64,000 bases of DNA from contig JAVEDE010000050.1 of the NCBI GenBank assembly GCA_030841105.1, forward strand, positions 1 to 64,000, written 5' to 3'. Positions 1 through 7,794 of this stretch are shown one piece after another. A program made the position numbers and the translations under genes. A model generated the notes under the pieces. The model saw only the letters and a program-made list of their open reading frames with translations. It was not told the origin of the DNA and ran no database searches. The stretch's first letter is position 1, and each line of letters begins with the position of its first letter. The DNA comes from Pyrinomonadaceae bacterium. GTDB lineage: Bacteria; Acidobacteriota; Blastocatellia; Pyrinomonadales; Pyrinomonadaceae.

Positions 1-37
1 ATGTGGCGGTGTCTCGCGTCTCGTCCTTATCTCGCGC

Positions 38-3000
38 TCAGACTTTGCCGAAGCGCAGCAGGTATTCGGTCGAGTAGAGGAAGCCCCTGACCATCGTGCG
101 GTAGTCGCCGGGGTGCGTGTTGAGATAGTCGAGCCAGTTGCGGTAGCCGTCCGGCTCAGGGTCGCGGCGCAGGTAGCCGAAGTATTGCATCGCCACAAAC
201 GCCGCGTTGAAATCGCGCGGGTCGTTCGTGATGCGTTCGACGAGGATGCGCAAGACTTCGGCGCGCGTCTTCCGCCCCGTCTCCAAGTCGGCGACGAGCG
301 TGTCGCGCGTGTTGAAGCCGTCGAGCGTCTCCTGCGCCGTGAGGAGCAACTTGTCAACGTACTCGGCGGGCGTCAGCGTGCCGGGGTAGAGCGTTTTGAA
401 GTCGGGGCGCGCGAGCCAATCGCGCGCGAAGTCGTCGCGCCTGACGTAGACCTCCGGGGCGGTCGCGGCCGTGACGCTCGCCATGTCGAGAATGATCTCG
501 TCGTAGCGCGGCAGGCGGCCGAGCGACACCTTGTAGAAGCGATAGACGTAGTAGCCCTTCAACTGAAACTCCGGTGAGCGGAAGAAACTGGACGAGACCG
601 CGATGCGGTCGCAGTTAGGATTCTGGTTCACGTCGGAACAACGGCTCAACACGTTCAGCCACGCTTCGAGTCCGGCCGGTTCGGGTTCGCGCGAGAGGAA
701 GTCGAGATACTGCTGGCGGACGAAAAAGAAGTGGTTGGTGCTGTCGAGGATCGGGTTGGGGGCGTCGGCCGCGTCGTTGTCGGCGATGGTCAAGGTGTGG
801 ACGCCCGGCGCGCCGAGCGTTGCGCCCGCCGGGGCAAACAGTTCGACTCTGAACGTCTCGTCCGCTTCGTCGTGCGCGTCGTCAACGAGCGGGACGTTGA
901 AGGTGCGGCTCGTCTCGCCGGGGGCGAACGAGAGCGTGCCGGTGACGGTGGCATAGTCGCAACGCGCGTAGGCCGTGCCCTGCGGGTAGGGCGCGCCGTC
1001 CGGTCGTCTGGCCGAAGGGTCGCAGGGCACGGTCGCCGGATCGTCGAGCGTGCGGTAGTTGACCGCGACCGCGCCGGACGTGTCGCCGCCGCGCGTGACG
1101 GTGATGTCGGCCGACAACTTGCCCTCCGACCAACGGCTCGCCGCCGTGTCGAACTGAAGCGTGCCCGGCTTGGCGAAGATTTCATAGACCACGCCGTCCG
1201 AGAGCGAGACGACGTAGAGGTTGCCATTGGGCGCGGTCTGGATGTCGGTGGTGATGCCGAAGTCGCGGCCGAACAGGAGGCTCTCGCTTTCGGTGAGGTC
1301 GAACTTGTCTGCGTTGTCGGCGACGAGATCGCCGAGGCGTGGCTCTGCGAAGATGAACTTGCGTCGCTCGCTGGAGAAGTTGAAGCGGAAGAGATAGCCG
1401 CCCGCGAGCGTCGTGCGTGACGCGCCGATGACGAGCGCGCCCTCATTCTGCGCGCCGAGCGCGCGGCCACGGATGAAGCCGAGCGAAGAGGGGGCGACCG
1501 CGTACTTCCAACTGAACTCAGGCTCGGTGTAGATCGCGCCGGGCAGACGGAAGAGACGCGCGCGGGCGTCGGAGGGAAAGTCGGCGATGCGGTCGGGCGT
1601 CCAACGGTTTTGTTGGAGGCCGCCGCTGCGACTCAGTTCAATCGCTTTGTATTCGGCGACGCGCGATGAAGGCCCCATCGTTTGAATCCAGCCGCCGTCG
1701 AACGCAGGCACGACGCGGTTGATCTCGTCGAAGCTGTCGTCGCCGTTCTCCTGCGTCCAGAGTTGGCCGGAGAGGGGGTCGAAGGCCATGCCGAAGCTGT
1801 TGCGGATACCGTAGGCGAAAACTTTTTTGACGTTGGCGGCGGCCTCGCCCGCCAGATTCGTCGCGGCGTTGAAGAAAGGGTTATCGGGTGGCACAGTGCC
1901 GTCGTCGTTGAGACGCAGGACGACGCCCGTGAGATGCGCGTTCTCGGGTTCGGGGCCGCCGAACTGATCGTCGGCCACGGTCGGGCCTTGTGGATTCGCG
2001 GAAGGGCCGAAGGGCAAGTTCTGCAACAGGCCGCGCCGCCCGTTGTCGCCGATGACGATGTAGAGTTTGCCGTCGGGGCCGAAGCGGATGATGCCGCCGT
2101 TGTGGTTGCCGCGCGAAGGCTGCCCCGCGTCCTGTTGCAGCGCGCGCAAGCGGATCAGGTTGCGCTCGAACGTGAGCGTCGCGCCGTCCCAGAGAAAACT
2201 GTCAACGCGGTTGCCGACGAGCGGCACTTCGTCCGTGTTCGACGTGTCCGCGCCCGTGCTGCTTTCCGTCCAGTAGAGATAGACGCGCGGGTTAGACGGA
2301 AACTGCGGGTGCAGCGCGATGCCGAGCAGGCCGCGCTCCGACGCGCTGTTGACGGCGAGGTCGAGCACCGTGCCAGACCCGGCCGTTCCGAGCCGTTGGC
2401 GAATCACCTTGCCCGTCGCCTTCTCCAACACGAAGAAGTCGTTCGCGCCGAGGACGGCGAGGCCAATCGGTTGATTGAAGCCGCCGAGCAGTTTCCGCAC
2501 GCCGAGACCAGCGTCAATCATCGTCGGGCCGGTGACGAGTGTGGCCGTCGCCGTGTGCTGCAAGTTGCCGCTCGCGCCGGTGACGGTCAGGGTGAAGTTG
2601 CCGAGCGGCGCAGTAGCGTCGGTGTTGATGCTCAGAGTCGAACTGCGCGCGGTCGCGTCTGTGATCTGGACGGACGCCGGGTTGAAAGACGCGTTCACTC
2701 CGGCGGGCAGACCGGCGAGACTGAGGTTGACCGTGCCCGTGAAATTGTTCGAGGGCGTGACGGTGACGGTGTACGAGCCGCTCGCGCCGGGGATGATCGT
2801 CTGCGTCGCGGGCGCGACGTTGATGCTGAAGTCGCCCGCAGCGGCGGCGGGCGCGGAGGTGGCGAAGGTGAAATAAATTTGATCGCCGTCGGAGTTGCCG
2901 TTGCCGTTAGCGTGGTTGCCCGCAGCGTAGAAGGTGACGGGGCCGACATCTTCGGCGGGCGCAGTCCAGTTGAACGTCCACGACGCGCCGCCCGTCTGAT

Positions 3001-3445
3001 TGTCGAAGTTGCCGAGCGACGTGTGCTCGATGTACTGGCGCGACGGGAACGGCCCTTGATTGTTGAGCACCTGCGTCAAGCCGTCGCCGGAGGTCGAAAG
3101 CGTGCCCGCTTTGACGTTGATGTCGTCGAGCGCGGTGAGTTGGAAGCCCCAACGCTTGCGCGTCTGATCGGCGTTGGTGTGGACGACGGAGATTTGATAC
3201 GTCTGGCCGGGGGCGTAAGTCGGCGGGACGTTGATGCGGATGTTGCCCGCGCCCGCGTCTTGCGGGAGATGACATTCGCGGCAGGCGTCGGGTTCCTCGC
3301 CGGGCGCGCGCGTGTAGCCTGCGGGCGGCCCGGCGGAGAAGGCGTGGACGGTGCGGTTCGTGAAGTTGTTGGTGACGAGCAAGGCCGCGCCCGCGATCGT
3401 GAAGAGGACGGCGACGGCTAATTTGAGTTGGTAAATCTTTCGCAT
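38..3445 (-). CDS. Secreted heme-motif / glucose-sorbosone dehydrogenase-type propeller with Calx-beta and DUF4214
   Basis: 1135 aa, with an N-terminal signal or anchor segment (residues 5-25). Residues about 38-200 look like a choice-of-anchor V (Reeler-like) domain and carry CRECH (C55, C58, H59), a c-type heme CXXCH motif. Residues about 205-305 resemble an Ig-like/NEW3 module. About 310-760 is a PQQ-type sugar dehydrogenase (GSDH) beta-propeller with NHNGG and an internal GIRNSFGMAF. A Calx-beta domain (about 765-890) and a DUF4214 region (about 900-1135) follow. Likely extracytoplasmic and possibly an oxidoreductase passing electrons to heme; substrate unknown. It is the last gene of a minus-strand run after DUF1800 and DUF1501, 18 bp behind the DUF1501 stop. 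Domain architecture is well supported; activity is inferred. Confidence 0.85.
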   Translation of the reverse strand: MRKIYQLKLAVAVLFTIAGAALLVTNNFTNRTVHAFSAGPPAGYTRAPGEEPDACRECHLPQDAGAGNIRINVPPTYAPGQTYQISVVHTNADQTRKRWGFQLTALDDINVKAGTLSTSGDGLTQVLNNQGPFPSRQYIEHTSLGNFDNQTGGASWTFNWTAPAEDVGPVTFYAAGNHANGNGNSDGDQIYFTFATSAPAAAAGDFSINVAPATQTIIPGASGSYTVTVTPSNNFTGTVNLSLAGLPAGVNASFNPASVQITDATARSSTLSINTDATAPLGNFTLTVTGASGNLQHTATATLVTGPTMIDAGLGVRKLLGGFNQPIGLAVLGANDFFVLEKATGKVIRQRLGTAGSGTVLDLAVNSASERGLLGIALHPQFPSNPRVYLYWTESSTGADTSNTDEVPLVGNRVDSFLWDGATLTFERNLIRLRALQQDAGQPSRGNHNGGIIRFGPDGKLYIVIGDNGRRGLLQNLPFGPSANPQGPTVADDQFGGPEPENAHLTGVVLRLNDDGTVPPDNPFFNAATNLAGEAAANVKKVFAYGIRNSFGMAFDPLSGQLWTQENGDDSFDEINRVVPAFDGGWIQTMGPSSRVAEYKAIELSRSGGLQQNRWTPDRIADFPSDARARLFRLPGAIYTEPEFSWKYAVAPSSLGFIRGRALGAQNEGALVIGASRTTLAGGYLFRFNFSSERRKFIFAEPRLGDLVADNADKFDLTESESLLFGRDFGITTDIQTAPNGNLYVVSLSDGVVYEIFAKPGTLQFDTAASRWSEGKLSADITVTRGGDTSGAVAVNYRTLDDPATVPCDPSARRPDGAPYPQGTAYARCDYATVTGTLSFAPGETSRTFNVPLVDDAHDEADETFRVELFAPAGATLGAPGVHTLTIADNDAADAPNPILDSTNHFFFVRQQYLDFLSREPEPAGLEAWLNVLSRCSDVNQNPNCDRIAVSSSFFRSPEFQLKGYYVYRFYKVSLGRLPRYDEIILDMASVTAATAPEVYVRRDDFARDWLARPDFKTLYPGTLTPAEYVDKLLLTAQETLDGFNTRDTLVADLETGRKTRAEVLRILVERITNDPRDFNAAFVAMQYFGYLRRDPEPDGYRNWLDYLNTHPGDYRTMVRGFLYSTEYLLRFGKV

Positions 3446-3463
3446 GTTCCGCGCTTCACAGCC

Positions 3464-4882
3464 TCACGACATGAAGCCGAGGTTCGCCGTGGGGAAGCGG
3501 CCGATGAACGGGAAGACGAGCGGGATGTCGCTGGCCGACAGGCCGTACCAAGCGGCGAGCGTGGCGGCGTACTGCTCGACGGAGGTCGAAGGTATCCAGC
3601 GGCCGCGCGTGTCCGCGTCGTCGGGGCCGCCGACGACGAGCGTGGGGAAGCGGCCGTAGAAGTCGCCGCCGCGCACCGCGCCGCCCATGATGAAATGATG
3701 GTTGCCCCAGCCGTGATCCGAGCCGACCGCCGCGCCCCCGCCCGAAGGTTGAAGCGTGCGCCCGAAGTCGGAGAGCGTAAACGAAGTGACGCTGCTCTGG
3801 ACGCCGAGTTCCACGGTCGCGTCGTAGAACGCCTTCATCGCCTGACTGACTTGCGCCAGCAACGCGCCCTGCCCGTTGGCCGCCATCTGACCGCTGTGCG
3901 TGTCGAAGCCGCCGAGTTGGCAGAAGAAGATTTGACGTTTGACGCTGAGCGTGTCGCGCAGCTTGATGAGACGCGCGACCTGTTCCAACTGGTAGCCGAG
4001 CGTCGTGTCGGGAAAGGCGGTCGTAAGCGTTGAGTTGGTGGTAGCAAGTGCTCGACTTGTCTGTACGGCCTGTTCGGTCACGTCGCCCGAAGCCTTGACG
4101 AGCGTCGCGCCCGAACCCAAACCGCGCAGGGCGTCGAAGGCGGCGCGGCGTGCGTTCACCTGCGCCGTGGTGTAGCCGCTCGCGCCCGGCGGGTTGTTGA
4201 CCGGCAGGACTGAGGCGAGCGACGTGCGCGAGTCGGAGATGCCGAGCGGGCGCGTCTGCGCGCCGGTGGCGAAGAGCGATGTGCCCGCGATGGAGATGAC
4301 CTGCGGGAACGACGCGCCGCCGTTGAGCGGAGCGGCGCGGTCGGCCGTGCGCCCGCCCCAACCCGTCGCGCTGGTGTCGTTCGAGACAGAGGTCTGCCAC
4401 TGCGCGATCTGATCGGCGTGGGAGAAGAGTTGGGAGGGACGTTTGCCGCTGCCGTTGCGGTAAGTGTCGCGCGTCAGCGGTTCGACGAGCGGCCCGACGT
4501 TCGAGACGACGGCGAGTTGGCGGTTGTCGAACAGCGTCTTCAACTCCGGCATGGACGGGTGCAAGCCATACGCGCCGCCGCTCGTCGGGTTGACGGGCAG
4601 CAAGCCCCCTGCGAGACCGGGCGCGGGCAGCGCGAGGCCGTCGGCGGCGCGCACGCTCATGTATTCGTTGAAGCGCGTGGAGTCAACGGGCACGACGGTG
4701 TTGTTGCCGTCGTTGCCGCCGTTGAAGAAGATGCAGACGAGCGCTTTGTAGTCGGTGGCGGCCGCGCCGCCCTGCGCGAGCGCGTGGACGAGGCCGAAGT
4801 CCTCGATGCCCGACATGAGCGCCGCGCCGCCGACGAGCGCGCAGCCCGTCTGCCGTAAGAAGTCTCTGCGTGTTGATGCCAT
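3464..4882 (-). CDS. DUF1501 protein with Tat signal
   Basis: 472 aa from the chosen ATG, preceded by AGAAGGA at good spacing. The ORF-track start 12 codons upstream has no such site. The N-terminus holds a twin-arginine signal (TRRDFLRQ) followed by a small-residue hydrophobic stretch, so export by Tat is likely. The body is DUF1501, an alkaline-phosphatase-superfamily-like fold, with NGGNDGNN near the start and GSDHGWGNHH near the C-terminus as possible metal ligands. DUF1501 genes are very often paired with DUF1800 genes, as here. Function is not established; the pair is presumed to act outside the cytoplasmic membrane. Confidence 0.9.
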   Translation of the reverse strand: MASTRRDFLRQTGCALVGGAALMSGIEDFGLVHALAQGGAAATDYKALVCIFFNGGNDGNNTVVPVDSTRFNEYMSVRAADGLALPAPGLAGGLLPVNPTSGGAYGLHPSMPELKTLFDNRQLAVVSNVGPLVEPLTRDTYRNGSGKRPSQLFSHADQIAQWQTSVSNDTSATGWGGRTADRAAPLNGGASFPQVISIAGTSLFATGAQTRPLGISDSRTSLASVLPVNNPPGASGYTTAQVNARRAAFDALRGLGSGATLVKASGDVTEQAVQTSRALATTNSTLTTAFPDTTLGYQLEQVARLIKLRDTLSVKRQIFFCQLGGFDTHSGQMAANGQGALLAQVSQAMKAFYDATVELGVQSSVTSFTLSDFGRTLQPSGGGAAVGSDHGWGNHHFIMGGAVRGGDFYGRFPTLVVGGPDDADTRGRWIPSTSVEQYAATLAAWYGLSASDIPLVFPFIGRFPTANLGFMS

Positions 4883-4900
4883 AACGTTTCCTTCTAGTGG

Positions 4901-4966
4901 GCGGTGAGGAGTGAGCAATCAAAACTATTTCCCTAACTGTTCACTGCTTACCGCTCACTGCTTACA
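4901..4966. repeat. Heptamer inverted repeat, GTAAGCA/GTGAGCG words
   Basis: One arm reads as successive 7-mers GTAAGCA, GTGAGCG, GTAAGCA, GTGAACA on the minus strand. The facing arm (GCGGTGAGGAGTGAGCAATC) is partly complementary. It fills the DUF1800-DUF1501 gap. See the repeat-family finding. Confidence 0.65.
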
Positions 4967-4969
4967 TCT

Positions 4970-7147
4970 TCATCTCTGCACTTGATACGGATGCGAAGTG
5001 GCGACCAAGTAGGAGGCCATCAAAACCCGTTTGCGCGCGAAGTTGGCGTCCGTCGCGGGGATGCTGTTGACGGCGGTCGTGACCACGGTGCGCTCGTCTG
5101 CCGAGAGCGTGTTGTGCATGAGCAGCGCGTCGAGCGCGTCTATGAGTTGCGCCGGGTTGCCCGCGAGCGCGTCGAACGCGGCGAAGTTGAGTTGCGTGCC
5201 CGTCGGGTTGTTCGCCCCCGTGGCGATGCCCTGATAGAGCAGTTGGTTGACGGTGTTCGCGCGGCGCAAAGAGGTTGACGTTGACAGAATCTCGAACGCG
5301 GGGCCGACGAGTCCCGTACCGGGCACTTCATAAAGCGGCGTGTAGTAGCTGAAGACGGTCGCGGGCAGGAACAACGGCTGGTCGAGATTGGCGGGCAGGT
5401 CGCCGCCCTGTGAACGGCTGGCAATCACGCCGTCGCTCGTTGCGTTGAAGGCGCGCAGGACGTTCGTTATGAGTTGCACCGGCTCGCGCAGTTTGCCGTA
5501 CCTCGGATCGGTCTTCACGTCGCCGCGCGCTTCGGGGTCGAGCAGGACGGCGCGGACGACCGCGCGCAGATTGCCGCGCGTGTTCGCGCAAGCATCCGGG
5601 TAGAGCGCGTCGCAGTCGTTAATGAAGACGCGCGCGACGCGTTCGACGTAAGCGGGGCTGGGGTTGCTCGTGACGAGGTGCTGGATGAGTTGCTTCGAGA
5701 TGAACGGCGCGGTGTTCGGGTGGTTGAAGATGTTGTCGAGCGCGGCGTTGAGGTCGGCCGCCGAAGGTTGGTTGGGCGCGAGGTTGAAACCGCCGAGCAG
5801 TTGCTTGGCCGCCGTGTCGTGGTTCTGCTCGCGCGAGACGATCATCGGGTCTTGATAGTTGAAGACGTTGACGGGCTGGCCGTTGATCGTGGTCACTTTG
5901 TTCGCCGCCAGATTCCAGCCGGTGAAGACGCGCGCGAAGTTGTTGATCGTGTCCTGCGTGTAGGACGGGATGCGCCGCCCTTGCGCGTCGAGTTTGGGCG
6001 TGCCGTCGAGGTTCAGTTCGTCCGTGCCGATGGAGAAGAGTTGGAGTATCTCGCGCGCGTAGTTCTCGTTGGGGTTCGTGCGCAGGTTGCCGCGCATGTT
6101 CAGGTATTCGCCCATCGCGGGGTTGAGCGTCATCTCTTGGAGGATGGTGCGGTAGTTGCCGAAGGCGTTGCGGTCGAGGATTTGCAGGTAGTAGGCCATC
6201 CACGCGGGGTAGACGATGTCGCGCCCCGAAACGACGAAAATCTGGTGCAGCGCGAACGCGACGCGCTGGCGCAACTGATCCGACTGCGCGGCCGTCGAGA
6301 GTGCGTTCTGGAAGAACTTCACTTGCAGCGGGTACATCGAATAGTTGTCGCGCAGGCAGTTGGCCTGCGTCGCACCGGCCGGGCAGCCGAGCGCCTGATC
6401 GGTCGGGTAGAGCGGCAGGCTCGGATAACCCGACACGGGCGCGTTGAACTGCTCGTTCAAGTAGGCGCGGAAACCCAGAGAGCGCACGCGCGCGACCTCC
6501 GCGTTCGTCGCCCCCCACGTAGCTTGTTCGAGAAAGCGCACGGTGTCTGCGTTGGAGGCGGCTGACGCGCCGTACTGATTGGGCGTCGGCGTCGGGGTGG
6601 GCGCGGGCGGGGTGGCGGGCGCGGGCGCAGGGACAGAGCCGGGGTCGTCGGGCAGACCGCCGCCCGCGTGCCCGACGCTGATGCGCGCGCGGTTGCTCGC
6701 GACGCCGTGCAGGTTGATCCGCACGAGCACGTCGCCCACGTCGCCCATGTCGTCGGCGAGACGCACGACGACTTGTTGCAGCCCGCCGAAACCGGGGACG
6801 CTCAACACGCTTTCGACCGCGAGCACATACTTGCGCCCCGCGCTATCTTCCGCATCGGCGGTCAGGGCGTTCGCGCCCTCGCCCGCAAGCAGTTCGAGGT
6901 TGAGCACGAAGAGAGTGACGCGCGTGCGCGAGTTTGCGCCCACCGTGAAGCCGGGCGTGTTGAGCGGGAACGGGTCGCGCAGTTTCGTCACGCTGTCAAC
7001 GGCGATGGCGCGCGTGGTGGTCGCCTCGGTCAGAATCACGGGGGCGGCGGAGACCGTGCGGAGCGCGCCCGCGACGCACACGAGCGCGCACATGAGCGCT
7101 AACCGGACGAGCGGCGCGCGAAAGCGGCAGGGAGTCGTTTCAGTCAT
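4970..7147 (-). CDS. DUF1800 protein, secreted
   Basis: 725 aa with an N-terminal signal peptide (hydrophobic residues about 12-34). Residues 35-165 form an extra beta-rich domain. A Pro-rich linker (PAPAPATPPAPTPTPTP) leads to the DUF1800 domain, about 195-725, with the typical LEQATWGAT entry and repeated helical motifs. It lies upstream of the DUF1501 gene, separated by an 87-bp gap holding a heptamer inverted repeat. DUF1800 function is unknown; pairing with a Tat-exported DUF1501 protein suggests a joint envelope role. Confidence 0.9.
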   Translation of the reverse strand: MTETTPCRFRAPLVRLALMCALVCVAGALRTVSAAPVILTEATTTRAIAVDSVTKLRDPFPLNTPGFTVGANSRTRVTLFVLNLELLAGEGANALTADAEDSAGRKYVLAVESVLSVPGFGGLQQVVVRLADDMGDVGDVLVRINLHGVASNRARISVGHAGGGLPDDPGSVPAPAPATPPAPTPTPTPNQYGASAASNADTVRFLEQATWGATNAEVARVRSLGFRAYLNEQFNAPVSGYPSLPLYPTDQALGCPAGATQANCLRDNYSMYPLQVKFFQNALSTAAQSDQLRQRVAFALHQIFVVSGRDIVYPAWMAYYLQILDRNAFGNYRTILQEMTLNPAMGEYLNMRGNLRTNPNENYAREILQLFSIGTDELNLDGTPKLDAQGRRIPSYTQDTINNFARVFTGWNLAANKVTTINGQPVNVFNYQDPMIVSREQNHDTAAKQLLGGFNLAPNQPSAADLNAALDNIFNHPNTAPFISKQLIQHLVTSNPSPAYVERVARVFINDCDALYPDACANTRGNLRAVVRAVLLDPEARGDVKTDPRYGKLREPVQLITNVLRAFNATSDGVIASRSQGGDLPANLDQPLFLPATVFSYYTPLYEVPGTGLVGPAFEILSTSTSLRRANTVNQLLYQGIATGANNPTGTQLNFAAFDALAGNPAQLIDALDALLMHNTLSADERTVVTTAVNSIPATDANFARKRVLMASYLVATSHPYQVQR

Positions 7148-7266
7148 AGAGCACCGTCAACAGGTCAAAGGTGAGGCGGCTAATTTGTGTTAGGGCAAAC
7201 GGTGAGGCGAAGTACGCGGACTTTTCCAACAGGGCAATAAAATATACCACACTCCGACCTGCTTTG

Positions 7267-7377
7267 ATTGCGGATTCTTCCATGGCGGAATTCGGATGGT
7301 GGATTACAAAGCCGAGCGGGTTCGGTTAACGGCGACTGGTTTTCCAATCCGCACTCCGCAATCCGAATTCCGCAATT
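7267..7377. repeat. Heptamer inverted repeat, TTGCGGA/ATTCGGA words
   Basis: The right arm, on the minus strand, reads TTGCGGA, ATTCGGA, TTGCGGA, GTGCGGA. The left arm carries ATTGCGGATT and GCGGAATTCGGA. The arms are imperfectly complementary across a spacer of about 37 nt. Same architecture as the other loci. Confidence 0.6.
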
Positions 7378-7426
7378 GAAAACGCCCGCCGGAGAGGCGC
7401 GCGTTAGCGAGGCGGCGCGTCTCCGG
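7377..7426 (-). terminator. Rho-independent terminator after the 53-aa gene
   Basis: On the minus strand, CCGGAGA and TCTCCGG flank partly paired GC-rich sequence, followed by CGGGCGTTTTC. It sits about 55 nt behind the stop codon of the small gene. The T-tract is only 4 long. Confidence 0.5.
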
Positions 7427-7480
7427 TGAGCGTTAGACGGATAGGTCTCTGAAAAAGTCTATGATTCTTTACTGACTGTT

Positions 7481-7642
7481 TTACTGATTGTGCGATTCTT
7501 CGGCCGTCTCGTCGTCCTCGCCCTCGGCCTTGCCGGGCGTGCGCCCCGGATCGCCCGACTGCTTCTCCGCACCGCCCGATTGCGCCGAGCCGCCGCCCTC
7601 TTGCCCGGCCGTTTGGTTGTCGCCTGTGTTTTCGTCAGCCAT
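7481..7642 (-). CDS. Small acidic hydrophilic protein (53 aa)
   Basis: 53 aa, too short for the ORF track. It starts ATG behind GGGGAAGGGTTAGAAC and ends TAA. The sequence is almost wholly Glu, Gly, Asp, Gln, Ser and Pro, with EGEDDETAEES near the C-terminus. There is no hydrophobic segment, so it should be cytosolic and intrinsically disordered. It sits alone between the DUF1800 gene and the propeller/DUF4214 gene, with its own terminator-like hairpin. I do not recognise a family; similarly composed small proteins are often stress-related. The opposite-strand 127-aa ORF at 7490-7873 is taken to be its shadow. Confidence 0.6.
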   Translation of the reverse strand: MADENTGDNQTAGQEGGGSAQSGGAEKQSGDPGRTPGKAEGEDDETAEESHNQ

Positions 7643-7794
7643 GTTCTAACCCTTCCCCCTCTCGATTATTTACGACACGCGCGCGAGTATACGGCAAGGG
7701 CGATGAACTCGTCACATCAAAAGAAGGCCGCCCGCGAAGCGTCAAACTTCAGCGGGCGGCGTTGCTCTTCGACACGCGTCTCGTGCGCCGTTTA

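Larger units (their letters stand above)
7148..7480. other. Intergenic region, no gene seen
   Basis: 333 bp upstream of the DUF1800 gene. It holds the GCGGATT-word inverted repeat and a minus-strand terminator for the small gene to the right, both listed separately. No convincing ORF or RNA was seen. Confidence 0.6.

Noticed and set aside
1682-3421. 579-aa plus-strand ORF
   Set aside because: Antisense shadow of the GSDH/DUF4214 gene; Arg/Val/Ala-rich product with no domain and no ribosome site.
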